A stretch of DNA of 64,000 nt from Listeria ivanovii subsp. londoniensis (GCF_000763495.1 NZ_CP009576.1:878001-942000), one strand, 5' to 3'; positions 34,716 to 43,639 are shown, numbered from the stretch's first letter. Translations and numbers: made by a program. The notes: generated by a model from the letters alone, not told the origin.

Positions 34716-35576
34716 TGCTAAATGAAATGCAGTCGCCCCAATAAGATTGGCATCATTCCCAAATTCGCAACTAACAACAATTGGACGGATTTTAGCAATC
34801 GGTACACTTGCTTTAACTTCATCCACATACGTATTTAATTCATCAATAAAACCGTTGCGTTCACTAACCGCACCACCAATAACAACAAGTTCAGGATCAA
34901 GCGCATATTGTAAATTAAAAATACTGCGCGCTAAATGGTAGAACATTGTCTTAAGCTCTTCGGTCGCAATTAAATTTCCATCTTCTCTAAGCTCAAAAGC
35001 CCGAACGCCATCTATTTCTTCTGTAGGTTCAAGTCGTTCGCCAATCCGTTTGGCAGCATTGACAACCGTTCCAAGATCACTAAGCGTATGTCCATCTTGA
35101 TCCATTAACATATAGCCAAACTCACCGCCATGCAAATTTGCTCCGTGATGAACTTTACCGTCACGAATGACTGAGCCACCTACACCAGTACCAAGAATCA
35201 TAAAAATAATATCTTGTTTATCTTTCGCTGCTCCAAGCCAAACTTCTGCGAGTGCCGCACAATTGGCATCATTTTCCATCGTCACAGGTAACGCTAATTT
35301 TTCTTCTAATAGTTGTCTAAAAGGGAAATGATGAATATAAGGAATCGCACTTGCTCCGCCAATGATGCCGGTTTCATTATTAACAGCACCAGGACAACTA
35401 AATGCTACACCTTGGAAGGAATAATCATAACTTGTTTTCACTTCGACGAGTAAGCGAATCAGCTCATCCAAATTATCAGGAGTAGCAAATTTCCCTTTCT
35501 CAAGTAACTCACCTTGTTTTGTTAAAATGCCATACTTCACTGCGGTACCACCCATATCAAATGCAAGAATAGTCAT
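34713..35576 (-). CDS. ROK-family sugar kinase
   Basis: 287 residues: the ATP-phosphate motif AFDMGGTAVKYGIL (~4-17), the sugar-binding MENDANCAALAE (~100-111; catalytic Asp) and LGTGVGGSVIRDG. The zinc-binding CXCGXXGC of most ROK glucokinases and repressors is missing: GANLHGGEFGYM is followed by MDQDGHTLSDLG. No DNA-binding domain is present. Zinc-less ROK kinases act on beta-glucosides or other sugars, so 'glucokinase' is not certain. A GGAG-containing site precedes the ATG. Confidence 0.87.
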   Translation of the reverse strand: MTILAFDMGGTAVKYGILTKQGELLEKGKFATPDNLDELIRLLVEVKTSYDYSFQGVAFSCPGAVNNETGIIGGASAIPYIHHFPFRQLLEEKLALPVTMENDANCAALAEVWLGAAKDKQDIIFMILGTGVGGSVIRDGKVHHGANLHGGEFGYMLMDQDGHTLSDLGTVVNAAKRIGERLEPTEEIDGVRAFELREDGNLIATEELKTMFYHLARSIFNLQYALDPELVVIGGAVSERNGFIDELNTYVDEVKASVPIAKIRPIVVSCEFGNDANLIGATAFHLA

Positions 35577-35692
35577 AATCTGTTCTCCTTTAATTTAAAA
35601 GTCTATACTTATAATACTTTTAATTAAGCCAAATAACAAATAAAAAGTGAAATTACTTAGCTAAAAATTACCGTCACTTTCTAGTTTTGTGC

Positions 35693-35698
35693 TATAAT
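35693..35698 (+). promoter_or_regulatory. Extended -10 promoter of the 127-aa hypothetical gene
   Basis: TGC-TATAAT with the hexamer at 35693-35698 and a ribosome-binding site AGGAGG (35719-35724) shortly after. Confidence 0.55.
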
Positions 35699-35733
35699 AA
35701 AGCAAGAATTTAAAGCGCAGGAGGAAATGGTTA

Positions 35734-36117
35734 GTGGAGATAAAGGTTCAAGGAAAATTGACTGACGGCAGAATCGCTTTTAGTAGTGAATACGGTGAAT
35801 GCGTTGGGATTTGGGCCGATGAAGACCCAGAACCAAGTAGGGTTTACACGGTAGAAATTACGATACCTGAAATGATTAGTGCAGAACTTTTGCATGAAAG
35901 TGAAGAGAAACATTGTGTGTTAGAAATAGATGAAGAGGGCTTAGTACACGTAGTAGGGAAGTTGGAAGACTACGAGGAAGATGGATTTGCAGTGCTTCGT
36001 TTAGAAGAAAGTATTATTTGTTTTGACACCAAGTTCAGTGAAGAAATCGAAATGCTTCATGGTAGATTTGTCGAATTTGTTATTCCAGAAATTAAATTAA
36101 GTAATGTTGGTATATAG
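35734..36117 (+). CDS. Hypothetical acidic protein (127 aa)
   Basis: The start is GTG 35734, nine bases after AGGAGG; ATG 35727 is out of frame. It is acidic, soluble and beta-rich (KVQGKLTDGRIAFSSEYGE, CVLEIDEEGLVHVVGKLED), with no recognised domain. Its end overlaps the convergent lipoprotein gene by 21 bp. Confidence 0.65.
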   Translation: MEIKVQGKLTDGRIAFSSEYGECVGIWADEDPEPSRVYTVEITIPEMISAELLHESEEKHCVLEIDEEGLVHVVGKLEDYEEDGFAVLRLEESIICFDTKFSEEIEMLHGRFVEFVIPEIKLSNVGI

Positions 36118-36887
36118 TTTTAATAGAAAGAAATGAAACTTGTTCTTTAACGCTTTGTTAGAGAATGAGTTAGCTTGTTGCTTTATTAAACTATCTGTAA
36201 CACCTACATCATCAAGAATGTTATTTATAAAATAATTGAGTATGTCCTCATCAGAAAGTTGATTTACACTAGTGCTTTTTTCTTCAGGATTATCATTGCT
36301 AACATAGCTCATCTGTTCTTCAAAAAGCTCTTTTAAATTATCTAGATGTTGTACATTATTTGTAGCATTGTCAAAACTAGATTTATTTTCATTGTTGGTT
36401 TGCAAGAGATTTTTAATTGGTACTAATTCGTTGTTAACTTCAACTTCATCATAAGCGCTATTGCCTAAATAGCAGATACCTTGTATTGGAGTGGCTCCTT
36501 CGGCACTCATTAAAAGCTTATAAATTGGATGACCAGTTCCAGTTCCACTTGTAATTTGTAAATAAATATCCTTGTTATCAATAGTATAATACAGAGTAAA
36601 TCCCTCTAAATTAGAATAATGTTTTACATGTGAGTCAACAGTATCTGCCATCAAGACTACCTTTAATTCCTGTGATAGCGCATCAAATAGTGATGTTAAC
36701 GGTTTTTCTTCTGATATGTTCTCTGATAATGTGGATTCAATTGTAGCTTGAGTTGATATACTAGTAGTTTCTAGTAAGTGTTTTCTAGTTGATGAAGTCG
36801 TATGTTTTATCTTTTTATTCATAGAACATGAGCTCAACAATAGCAAACTAATTCCAACTACTAATGCGATTTGCTTTTTTTCATCAT
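36097..36887 (-). pseudogene. Lipoprotein gene with an apparent frameshift in a 7-nt homopolymer at its start
   Basis: From 36846 downwards one open frame of ~249 codons begins at the lipobox region (LLLLSSC). The natural start, ATG 36887 or 36884 preceded by AAAGG, runs into a stop after six codons of Lys/Ser. One extra A in the run of seven (36875-36881 on the complement) would give MKKKQIALVVG...LLSSC, a textbook lipoprotein signal in frame with the body. So the gene is off by one nucleotide: a phase-variable tract, a fresh pseudogene or a sequencing error. The mature part has a Ser/Thr-rich linker, then a domain (~60-145) with FTLYYTIDNKDIYLQI of no recognised family. It is divergent from the small RHH-like gene. 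Confidence 0.68.
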
Positions 36888-36946
36888 TGTTTTCCTTTCA
36901 ATTTCTCTTTCTTTCCATTATAGTCATTTTAATAATAAATATTGCT

Positions 36947-36986
36947 TTTCGCAACACTGAATGCAATGCATATTTGTTGTGCGAAA
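36947..36986 (+). promoter_or_regulatory. Imperfect inverted repeat between the lipoprotein and RHH-like genes
   Basis: TTTCGCAACA (36947-36956) opposes TGTTGTGCGAAA (36975-36986), complementary apart from two extra bases. It lies about 40 bp upstream of the RHH-like start and could be its own operator. Confidence 0.35.
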
Positions 36987-37022
36987 CGGATTACAATTAA
37001 CTGGGTCAGGAGGTAATGCTAA

Positions 37023-37205
37023 TTGAGTAATTTCAAAATTAAACCTAACCGAAAAGAAACAGAAAACAAGACGATTAGATTCCCTGCACCACTTATAGAA
37101 AAAATTGAAGAAGTAATTGTAGAAAATGATGCAACATTTTCGAGTTTTGTTATTCAAGCATGCGAATACGCTTTGGAAAACATGGAAAGAGATCAAGAAA
37201 AGTAA
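37023..37205 (+). CDS. Small ribbon-helix-helix-like protein (60 aa)
   Basis: TTG start at 37023, nine bases after AGGAGG. After a basic N-terminus, the sequence NKTIRFPAPLIEKIEEVI has the strand-helix pattern of Arc/CopG-type ribbon-helix-helix folds, followed by a second helix (SSFVIQACEYALENM). These are often autoregulatory DNA-binding proteins. No toxin gene is adjacent; the next gene, 59 bases on, is the methylase-nuclease, so it could regulate that locus or belong to the flanking chromosome. Confidence 0.65.
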   Translation: MSNFKIKPNRKETENKTIRFPAPLIEKIEEVIVENDATFSSFVIQACEYALENMERDQEK

Positions 37206-37264
37206 AGAGTGAATACATTATTATAATTAATTACTAAGATTAAAGAAAATGAGGCGTTCGATTT

Positions 37265-39406
37265 ATGGGAACTTTTGCAGAATCACGATTAAAATTTAGA
37301 AATGAAAATTTATCAAAGCGTTTTCTTCAACGTTCTTTAGTAACAGAAGATGGAAGCTTTAAAGATAATATTGAGATTAAAGATATTCACGGTAAACCAA
37401 ATGAACAATTTTACAAATGGGAGTTTGTATATGGCTTGATTGATTCAGGGTTGTATAAAAGAGATTTAATTGGAACGGAAATATATTTCCCTAAAGGAAA
37501 TAAAAATTCACAACCTATAAAAATTGATGCTGTAATCTTTGACGATAATGATTGGCTTGCTTTATATCAAGAATACAGAATGAATAAAAATCAAGATGCT
37601 TTAAATAAATTACGTAAAAAAGCAGTTGTAATGATTGAATTTAAAAGAGAAAATGATAAAACAATTGACCAAGTATTTAATTCTCAAATTAAAGCAACAA
37701 TTAAAGAATCAGATTCTTCTTTTGTGATGGGAGTTTACTACAATGAAGGTAGACTATATCTTTTTAAGAAAGACCAAATGGGGGTTATTACAAGATATGA
37801 CAATAGTAAGAATTTTCTCAATAGCCAACGTATTTTAGAACAATATCAGTTAGAATTAACTGATCCATATTATATGATACCAAGTTTTGCTGAACTGGAT
37901 AAAAAAGTAAACGGAGTTGATCTTGAAAAGAAAAATTTAAAGATAGAAGATCTCGATATTGTTGATAAAATCTCTGATGAAAATCTAAGAAAATCTTTGA
38001 ACAATATTTTACGGCAGTTAACAGAAGATAGTTTGTTTAACGAAGAAGGTTATATGCTGTTAATTCAATTGCTTGCTGTAAAGATTTTTGACGAACACGA
38101 ATCGGATAAATATGGTCAAGTATTAAATTTTCATATTTCACCCGATGAAGAAATGGTAGGAGGTAATATTTCTGATCCCGAAGTTCAAACATTTATTAAT
38201 AGGTTAAAGATTATTTTTACTAATGCTAAAAGACAGTATAAAAATATTCTAGCTGAAGAGAAGATAACGTGGACGAATACAAGACATGTACGTGTAGCTC
38301 AAACTATAGTGAGAGAATTTCAGCGTTATGCATTTACTAAATCTGCCCGTGGTGATTTATATCAATTAGTATTTTATAATTTCGCAACTAGATTTAAAAA
38401 AGAAGAAAATGCACAATTTCTAACCCCGATACCAATAATAAATTTTCTAGTAGATATGGTTAATCCTAAACGCAGCGATACAATTTGTGATCCCTGTTGT
38501 GGAATTGCGGACTTCTTATCAGTTAGCTATGCGAATTCTGATTTGAGATTAAATGATAATAACTTGTATGGTCTGGACAATGATTATAATATGACAGTTT
38601 TAGCGCAACTTAACATGCTTCTGAATGGTGATGGGAATGCCAATATATTCTATGCAGAAGATAAAGGATCAATCGACCATAAATTAACTACTAGTGGAGA
38701 TATTACAGCTTTGAACCCTGATTATAATCTAAGTGGAAATTGGGATAACAGACCAGATGGAGCAGAGTTGATGAAATATGATGTTATATTAACAAATCCT
38801 CCATTTGGCAAGGGCAGAAATCTGGACTTTAAGAAATATGATGATTTACGTGTAGCTAAATTTTATGAGACCTATGATAAATATATAGAAACTAATCCTA
38901 AAGATGGACTAGATCTAGGGGTTGTGTTTCTTGAAAATGCTGTGCGTTCAATAAAACATGGTGGACGATTTGGTATAGTTTTGAGTAACAGTATTGCGTC
39001 AAATAAAAGCTTTGAGTTTGCGAGGGAATGGCTATTAAATCAAATTCGTATAGTAGCACTCGTTGATTTACCAGCAAATATATTTGCTGAGACGGGGGTA
39101 AATACGACAATAATTTTTGGATATAAGCCGACGAATATAGGTAGAAATACCATAGAACATTTAAAAAATGATGATTATTCTGTTTTTGTTAGAGAAGTTA
39201 AAAATGTTGGATATACCAAAAGAACCGCAAGCAGAAATGTAATATTTGAAAATGATTATAAATTAAACCCACAAACATTTGAAACTATTATAGATACTGA
39301 AACTGGTGAAAATGTTTTAAATGAAGATTTCACTAAAATTATTGATGAATTTCGTGAATGGTGTATGCTACAAGAAGATGAACTGAGAGATTGTTTTCTG
39401 GATTGA
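37265..39406 (+). CDS. Fused restriction nuclease and N6-adenine DNA methyltransferase
   Basis: 713 residues. The N-terminal ~200 match a type I R-subunit-like nuclease domain: Glu72 (TEIYF), Asp88 (KIDAV), Glu125-x-Lys127 (IEFKRE) and Gln141, i.e. a PD-(D/E)XK arrangement. A helical region leads to an N6 methylase: motif I DPCCGIADFL (409-418; the usual second Gly is Ala) and motif IV NPPFGKG (511-517), then late helices ending near 713. A specificity-subunit gene follows after 10 bases. No separate translocase (HsdR) is in the window, so the pair resembles type IIG/IIB (BcgI-like) systems. The gene is AT-rich and differs in codon use from its neighbours, suggesting transfer. Whether the nuclease is active is not shown. 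Confidence 0.82.
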   Translation: MGTFAESRLKFRNENLSKRFLQRSLVTEDGSFKDNIEIKDIHGKPNEQFYKWEFVYGLIDSGLYKRDLIGTEIYFPKGNKNSQPIKIDAVIFDDNDWLALYQEYRMNKNQDALNKLRKKAVVMIEFKRENDKTIDQVFNSQIKATIKESDSSFVMGVYYNEGRLYLFKKDQMGVITRYDNSKNFLNSQRILEQYQLELTDPYYMIPSFAELDKKVNGVDLEKKNLKIEDLDIVDKISDENLRKSLNNILRQLTEDSLFNEEGYMLLIQLLAVKIFDEHESDKYGQVLNFHISPDEEMVGGNISDPEVQTFINRLKIIFTNAKRQYKNILAEEKITWTNTRHVRVAQTIVREFQRYAFTKSARGDLYQLVFYNFATRFKKEENAQFLTPIPIINFLVDMVNPKRSDTICDPCCGIADFLSVSYANSDLRLNDNNLYGLDNDYNMTVLAQLNMLLNGDGNANIFYAEDKGSIDHKLTTSGDITALNPDYNLSGNWDNRPDGAELMKYDVILTNPPFGKGRNLDFKKYDDLRVAKFYETYDKYIETNPKDGLDLGVVFLENAVRSIKHGGRFGIVLSNSIASNKSFEFAREWLLNQIRIVALVDLPANIFAETGVNTTIIFGYKPTNIGRNTIEHLKNDDYSVFVREVKNVGYTKRTASRNVIFENDYKLNPQTFETIIDTETGENVLNEDFTKIIDEFREWCMLQEDELRDCFLD

Positions 39407-39416
39407 GGTGATATAA

Positions 39417-40913
39417 ATGGAAGATATTATAATTCCTAAAGAGATAAAGATAAGTGATATAGTAAAGGGGAAAACAAATTTATCCCCGAATAATTATAAA
39501 AAGATTGGTGTCCGGGCTAAGCGTAAAGTTGCAATTCAAGATTTATTGGAAACTATTCCTTTTGTTAGAGGAACAGAGCCAGGAGCGTCTTCTTATCTTA
39601 AAGATTTAGTTTCTAATGTAAAATTCGTACGTAATAGTTGTATTGATAAATTAAATTATACTGTTCAAGTTCAAAAATCGTTTTTTTTAAATGAAAATAA
39701 AATATCTTACAATGAAAATCAATTATTGCAAGATGATGATGTAATTGTAGCTACAGATGCTAATATTGGAGATAGTGCTATTTTCTTTAATGATGATAAT
39801 TGTTCATGTCTACTATCATCAGGGATGATAAAATTGAACGTGAAAAGTAACATTAATAAATACTATTTATTTTCTTTTTTAAAGGATAGCTATTTTAATA
39901 TTCAATTAGATTCAATAACTCCAAAAGGTTCAACCATAAGACACTCGGGTTCTAATTTATTAGAATGTTATATACCATTTCCTGGAGAAAATGATTATTG
40001 GGTCATACAGATAATTGAAAACTTGACAAAAAACATTATTTTTTCTGAAAGACGAGCTCAAAAAATCCAAGAAGAAATTTTCAGTATTTTCGATAAAGAA
40101 TTAGAAACAATTTTTGTAGAAAAACCTTTTATAAAAGCTTCCAATCTGTTATCGGCTAAAAGAATTGATGCAGGTTTTTATTCTGAAGAGGTGCAGAGCT
40201 TCTTTGGCAAAATTGAACAATTTCCTACTGGTAATAAGACTTTGGAAGAATTGGGATATAGAATTAAACGAGGTCCATCGCTACAAAAAAGAGATTTAGG
40301 AAGATCAATAAAAACAGAGGTATTTCAACCTAATTATTCTTTACTAATATATCCTAGTGATATCTCTGACTATGGATATATTGATAAAACTATCTTTTTA
40401 GGAGCAGCTGGGAAAGTATGGTTTTTAGAGGAGAATGATATTCTGTTTTCAGCTGAGGGAAATGTAGGCAAAACATTTGCAATATGTGACAATTCTTTAA
40501 GATTTACAACTAATATTCACGGAATAATTATTACTCCACTCGATAAAGAAAATGTAAATTTGAAAAATACTATTTTAATAAGTACGTTTCTAAATTATAT
40601 GAAAAAAAGAGGGATAATGGATAAGTTATCAGTAGGTGGGCAAGGTGGGAGTTTTGCTGTTCAGTACTGGGATATCTTAAAGTTTCCTAACATAGAAGAT
40701 GACACTATAAATAAAATAACTGAACTCTATTTTAACGACTATATAATTCATCCGTTTGATTTTAAAAAAACTGAAATAGATAAATTGGGAATATACGAAA
40801 TTAGTAAGCTAAGAACGATCTGTAATTCGCTTTTAAAATTAATTATAAATGATATCAAAACTGATACACTCAAATCTAAAAATTTCTATATTGATAAGCT
40901 AAAAGATATATAA
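39417..40913 (+). CDS. Restriction-modification specificity (S) subunit
   Basis: 498 residues. Two target-recognition halves: the first (~20-215) ends in a helical conserved region (IIFSERRAQKIQEEIFSIFDKELETIF), the second (~235-490) starts at KASNLLSAKRIDAGFYSEEV and includes GQGGSFAVQYWDILKFPNI, the motif seen at the end of a TRD before the coiled spacer. It would define a bipartite recognition sequence for the methylase-nuclease encoded ten bases upstream. Strongly AT-rich. Confidence 0.8.
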   Translation: MEDIIIPKEIKISDIVKGKTNLSPNNYKKIGVRAKRKVAIQDLLETIPFVRGTEPGASSYLKDLVSNVKFVRNSCIDKLNYTVQVQKSFFLNENKISYNENQLLQDDDVIVATDANIGDSAIFFNDDNCSCLLSSGMIKLNVKSNINKYYLFSFLKDSYFNIQLDSITPKGSTIRHSGSNLLECYIPFPGENDYWVIQIIENLTKNIIFSERRAQKIQEEIFSIFDKELETIFVEKPFIKASNLLSAKRIDAGFYSEEVQSFFGKIEQFPTGNKTLEELGYRIKRGPSLQKRDLGRSIKTEVFQPNYSLLIYPSDISDYGYIDKTIFLGAAGKVWFLEENDILFSAEGNVGKTFAICDNSLRFTTNIHGIIITPLDKENVNLKNTILISTFLNYMKKRGIMDKLSVGGQGGSFAVQYWDILKFPNIEDDTINKITELYFNDYIIHPFDFKKTEIDKLGIYEISKLRTICNSLLKLIINDIKTDTLKSKNFYIDKLKDI

Positions 40914-41190
40914 TTTCAATAATTATTTTAAGTCACACTAATTAAGCAAGTATTCTATTTTGGTTCACATGTGTTTGTAAAAAAATTGACACCAAAGTGT
41001 TCAATTATTCTGAAAGTCAATGCAATATTTGTAGCTGAAAACCATCTAAAACATTGATATTAAAAGGTTTTTAAAGAATATTTAAGGTTCAAATAATCAA
41101 ACCAGATCTTAAGAAAGCGGAGGATGTTTTCTTTCTCCAAAACCGTTAATAATTACTTTCTATTAGCACTAAACACATTATTCAACCAAC
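40914..41190. other. AT-rich intergenic stretch after the restriction-modification genes
   Basis: About 280 bp with no supported gene, promoter or repeat. It forms the right flank of the accessory block and ends at the terminator of the UPF0266 gene. Confidence 0.6.
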
Positions 41191-41246
41191 AAAAAAAGCT
41201 ATGACTCCATTCCTAACAAACAGGAAAACGAGGCATAGCTTTTTTT
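41191..41246 (-). terminator. Terminator downstream of the UPF0266 gene
   Basis: AAAAAAAGCTATG (41191-41203) pairs with CATAGCTTTTTTT (41234-41246); an inner CCT/AGG adds stability. It overlaps the stop codon of the minus-strand gene and would also stop transcripts from the left. Confidence 0.85.
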
Positions 41247-41727
41247 AACTATATGTAGCAAACACAGCAAGCATTTTCTCCAAATCTTTCTCAGATCTCG
41301 CAAACAACATTAACCGTTGACGATTTGTTTCAATCACGAGGATGCCGTCTTCCGATAAATTCATTCGTTCAATTTTGTCATAAGGGAAGAATAATAAGGC
41401 GTAGAAAATACCGGTTTTTTTAAAGACTGCTCTTGAACTACGGAAAAAACAAATGTAGATAAAAAGCACGCCCATAATTGCTAGTAATACCGAAGTGGAA
41501 AATGGACCTTCCCGGAAAAACGTATTGGAAACAAACAGTAGCGCGATAATTCCGACGAAAATATAGCCATCCCAACGACCTCGAGAACGCAATTTGACGG
41601 TTAAAACAGATTTGCCTTTCCATAGTGGAATTACTGCATCATTATACAAGATATACAGTAAAGTTAATATATTGGCAACAAATAAGAAGATATTCGTAGC
41701 ATCCCAAACCATTTTTTTATCACTCAC
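41245..41727 (-). CDS. UPF0266 (YobD-like) membrane protein
   Basis: 160 residues with three TM helices (~8-28, ~52-70, ~76-94) and a C-terminal PH-like cytoplasmic part ([23 protein letters not shown]). From memory the L. monocytogenes protein at this place is catalogued as UPF0266 and E. coli yobD also sits beside a mannose PTS (manXYZ). The conserved pairing suggests a link with mannose-family transport. It is downstream of the IID gene, 106 bp away. Confidence 0.82.
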   Translation of the reverse strand: MSDKKMVWDATNIFLFVANILTLLYILYNDAVIPLWKGKSVLTVKLRSRGRWDGYIFVGIIALLFVSNTFFREGPFSTSVLLAIMGVLFIYICFFRSSRAVFKKTGIFYALLFFPYDKIERMNLSEDGILVIETNRQRLMLFARSEKDLEKMLAVFATYS

Positions 41728-41780
41728 AATCTATCATTGATTTCATTTAAACATATTGTAACATAATTATTCAAATAAAA

Positions 41781-41810
41781 GGGAGAACCGGACTTGACTC
41801 CGATTCCCCT
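41781..41810 (-). terminator. Terminator of the mannose-family PTS operon
   Basis: GGGAGAACCGGA (41781-41792) and TCCGATTCCCCT (41799-41810) form a stem with G-T pairs; on the minus strand it is followed by TTTTATTTG. Confidence 0.6.
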
Positions 41811-41832
41811 CATATAAGTTAATGCTAATTTC

Positions 41833-42711
41833 TTAACCTAGTGGTGAATAACCTGCTGGTGGAAGTCCTAAGATGCCGGACCAGTAACCCAGAATACCAA
41901 CTACAAATAAAGCTAAAATCAACCAAAGTGCATTGACTTTTTTCTTCAGTACCCACATACATGCGAATGTAAGAAGTAGGGCAAGAAGACCTGGCATTAA
42001 TTGGTCCAAAATACTTTGAACCGTAGTCGGAACTTCTTTACCAGTTTTAGGGTCTTCTGTAGTATAAGCTACAAGTGGTACGTAAATTGTGGTCCATTTA
42101 TTTACGAGCGCACCCATTACGAATAGTCCTAAAATAGAAGCACCTTCTGTTAATTTTTGGAGTAAACCACCAGACATATCAGATACAACATCGGTACCTT
42201 TTGTATAGCCATAGAACACGCCCCAATAACGGAAGCCTAAACGAATTGCGTTGAACAATACAAAGAATAAAATCGGTCCAATAATACTACCATCCGTTGC
42301 AAAACCAGCGCCTAATGCAGCTAATACTGGACGAACAGTTCCCCAGAAGATCGGATCCCCAACACCTGCAAGTGGTCCCATTAAACCAACTTTGATACCA
42401 TTGATAGCACCATCGTCTATATCGGAGCCATTTGCTTTTTGTTCCTCCATCGCAGTGGTTACACCTAAGATTGGTGCCGCCATATAAGGATGGGTATTAA
42501 AGAATTCTAAGTGACGTTTGATTGCTTGCTCTCTTTCTGGTCCTTTTTCTGGATAAAGACGTTTAATTACTGGAATCACGGAGAAACAGAATCCTAAAGA
42601 CTGCATCCGCTCAAAGTTCCATGACCCTTGGAAGAGGTTGGAACGAACGAATACGCCCATTAAATCACGTTTCGTTATTTTCTTTTCATTAACTATAATT
42701 TGTTCACTCAT
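41833..42711 (-). CDS. mpoD: PTS mannose-family IID component (MpoD-like)
   Basis: 292 residues. Family pattern: N-terminal RSNLFQGSWNFERMQSLGF (~28-46), HLEFFNTHPYMAAPILG, then GPLAGVGDPIFWGTVRPVLAALGA (~128-151), with membrane segments in the second half. With IIC it forms the membrane channel that binds and moves mannose-type sugars. Last PTS gene, 18 bases after IIC. The whole operon (IIA-IIB-IIC-IID) corresponds by order to mpo of L. monocytogenes. Confidence 0.9.
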   Translation of the reverse strand: MSEQIIVNEKKITKRDLMGVFVRSNLFQGSWNFERMQSLGFCFSVIPVIKRLYPEKGPEREQAIKRHLEFFNTHPYMAAPILGVTTAMEEQKANGSDIDDGAINGIKVGLMGPLAGVGDPIFWGTVRPVLAALGAGFATDGSIIGPILFFVLFNAIRLGFRYWGVFYGYTKGTDVVSDMSGGLLQKLTEGASILGLFVMGALVNKWTTIYVPLVAYTTEDPKTGKEVPTTVQSILDQLMPGLLALLLTFACMWVLKKKVNALWLILALFVVGILGYWSGILGLPPAGYSPLG

Positions 42712-42729
42712 ATTTTTTCTCCCCCTTCC

Positions 42730-43542
42730 TTAGTCATCGAGGTCGTCGTCGAGATCGTCTGCTTGCCGTCCGCCGCCGCCTCCACCGTATTGCTCGATAG
42801 CTGCTTTTAATTGATATTTAGGGTTAAGTTGGATATAAATAATTGCTGCAACTAAACCTAGAACACCTAGCGCTACTAAGTTGAAAGCTGTAAATGCCGC
42901 GACAACAAAACCTAAGAAGAAGAAAGGCATTAAATATTTAGCTGACATCATGTTAATAACCATGGCATAACCAACGACAACGATAAATCCGCCAGCTACG
43001 TTAAGTCCATTAACAATCACATCTGGAATGGCATTAAGTAGATTTTCTACAGCACTTGTACCAACTGTTACCGCGACAATCATTGCGGGAATGGCGATAC
43101 GCATTGCTTGAAGTAAGAGTGCTGAAACATGTATCCAGTCGAGACTTCTGAGGTTACCTTCCTTACCAGCTTTATCAGCCATATGTTGGAAAGCAACTGT
43201 AATTGTACGAACAAGGATAGTAAGTACTTGTCCAAGAGCAGCTAAAGGAATCGCTAGTGAAATACCTACGCTGATATCTTGTCCACCTGTAATAACTAAG
43301 ATAGTAGAAATAATTGAAGCAAGTGCCGCATCTGGTGCAACCGCAGCCCCGATGTTCATCCATCCAAGCGCGATCATTTCAAGTGTTCCCCCAATGATAA
43401 TACCGGTCGTAATATCCCCAAGAACTAGACCAATTAGTGTACAGGCAATTAATGGACGATGTGTTTGCCACTCATCCAAAATACTGCCCATACCACTAAT
43501 ACATGATACGAGGAATACAAGGATTAATTGTATTGCAGTCAT
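42730..43542 (-). CDS. mpoC: PTS mannose-family IIC component (MpoC-like)
   Basis: 270 residues, hydrophobic, with the family start TAIQLILVFLVSCISGMGSI, then GGTLEMIALGWMNIGAAVAPDAAL. ATG 43542 has GGAGG seven bases before it; the longer frame start is rejected. The last ~20 residues are odd: six consecutive Gly, then Arg-Gln-Ala and an Asp/Leu-rich acidic run encoded by GC-rich DNA, unlike the AT-rich surroundings. IIC is the main sugar-translocating subunit. Confidence 0.9.
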   Translation of the reverse strand: MTAIQLILVFLVSCISGMGSILDEWQTHRPLIACTLIGLVLGDITTGIIIGGTLEMIALGWMNIGAAVAPDAALASIISTILVITGGQDISVGISLAIPLAALGQVLTILVRTITVAFQHMADKAGKEGNLRSLDWIHVSALLLQAMRIAIPAMIVAVTVGTSAVENLLNAIPDVIVNGLNVAGGFIVVVGYAMVINMMSAKYLMPFFFLGFVVAAFTAFNLVALGVLGLVAAIIYIQLNPKYQLKAAIEQYGGGGGGRQADDLDDDLDD

Positions 43543-43588
43543 ATTTTTCCCTCCCAATTTTTCTTTCAAATAATAAAATAAAATAATT

Positions 43589-43639
43589 TCAATATGCTGA
43601 CTGACTAACGGAGGTGTTTAATGCATGAGCTTTAATCAT
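43589..43639 (-). CDS. Possible 16-aa small ORF between the IIB and IIC genes
   Basis: ATG at 43639 behind AAGGGGTG, encoding MIKAHALNTSVSQSAY and a stop at 43589. The 161-bp gap between IIB and IIC contains nothing else recognisable. It may be a translated spacer or small protein; coding evidence is limited to the ribosome-binding site. Confidence 0.3.
   Translation of the reverse strand: MIKAHALNTSVSQSAY

Noticed and set aside
37265..39406. BREX or DISARM defence system as explanation of the methylase
   Set aside because: The protein is too short for PglX and lacks any accompanying brx or drm genes; a simple restriction-modification pair fits.
41124..41204. 26-codon frame (MFSFSKTVNNYF..) after the restriction-modification locus
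   Set aside because: The GGAGG motif abuts the ATG, leaving no spacing for initiation, and the frame ends inside the terminator arm.
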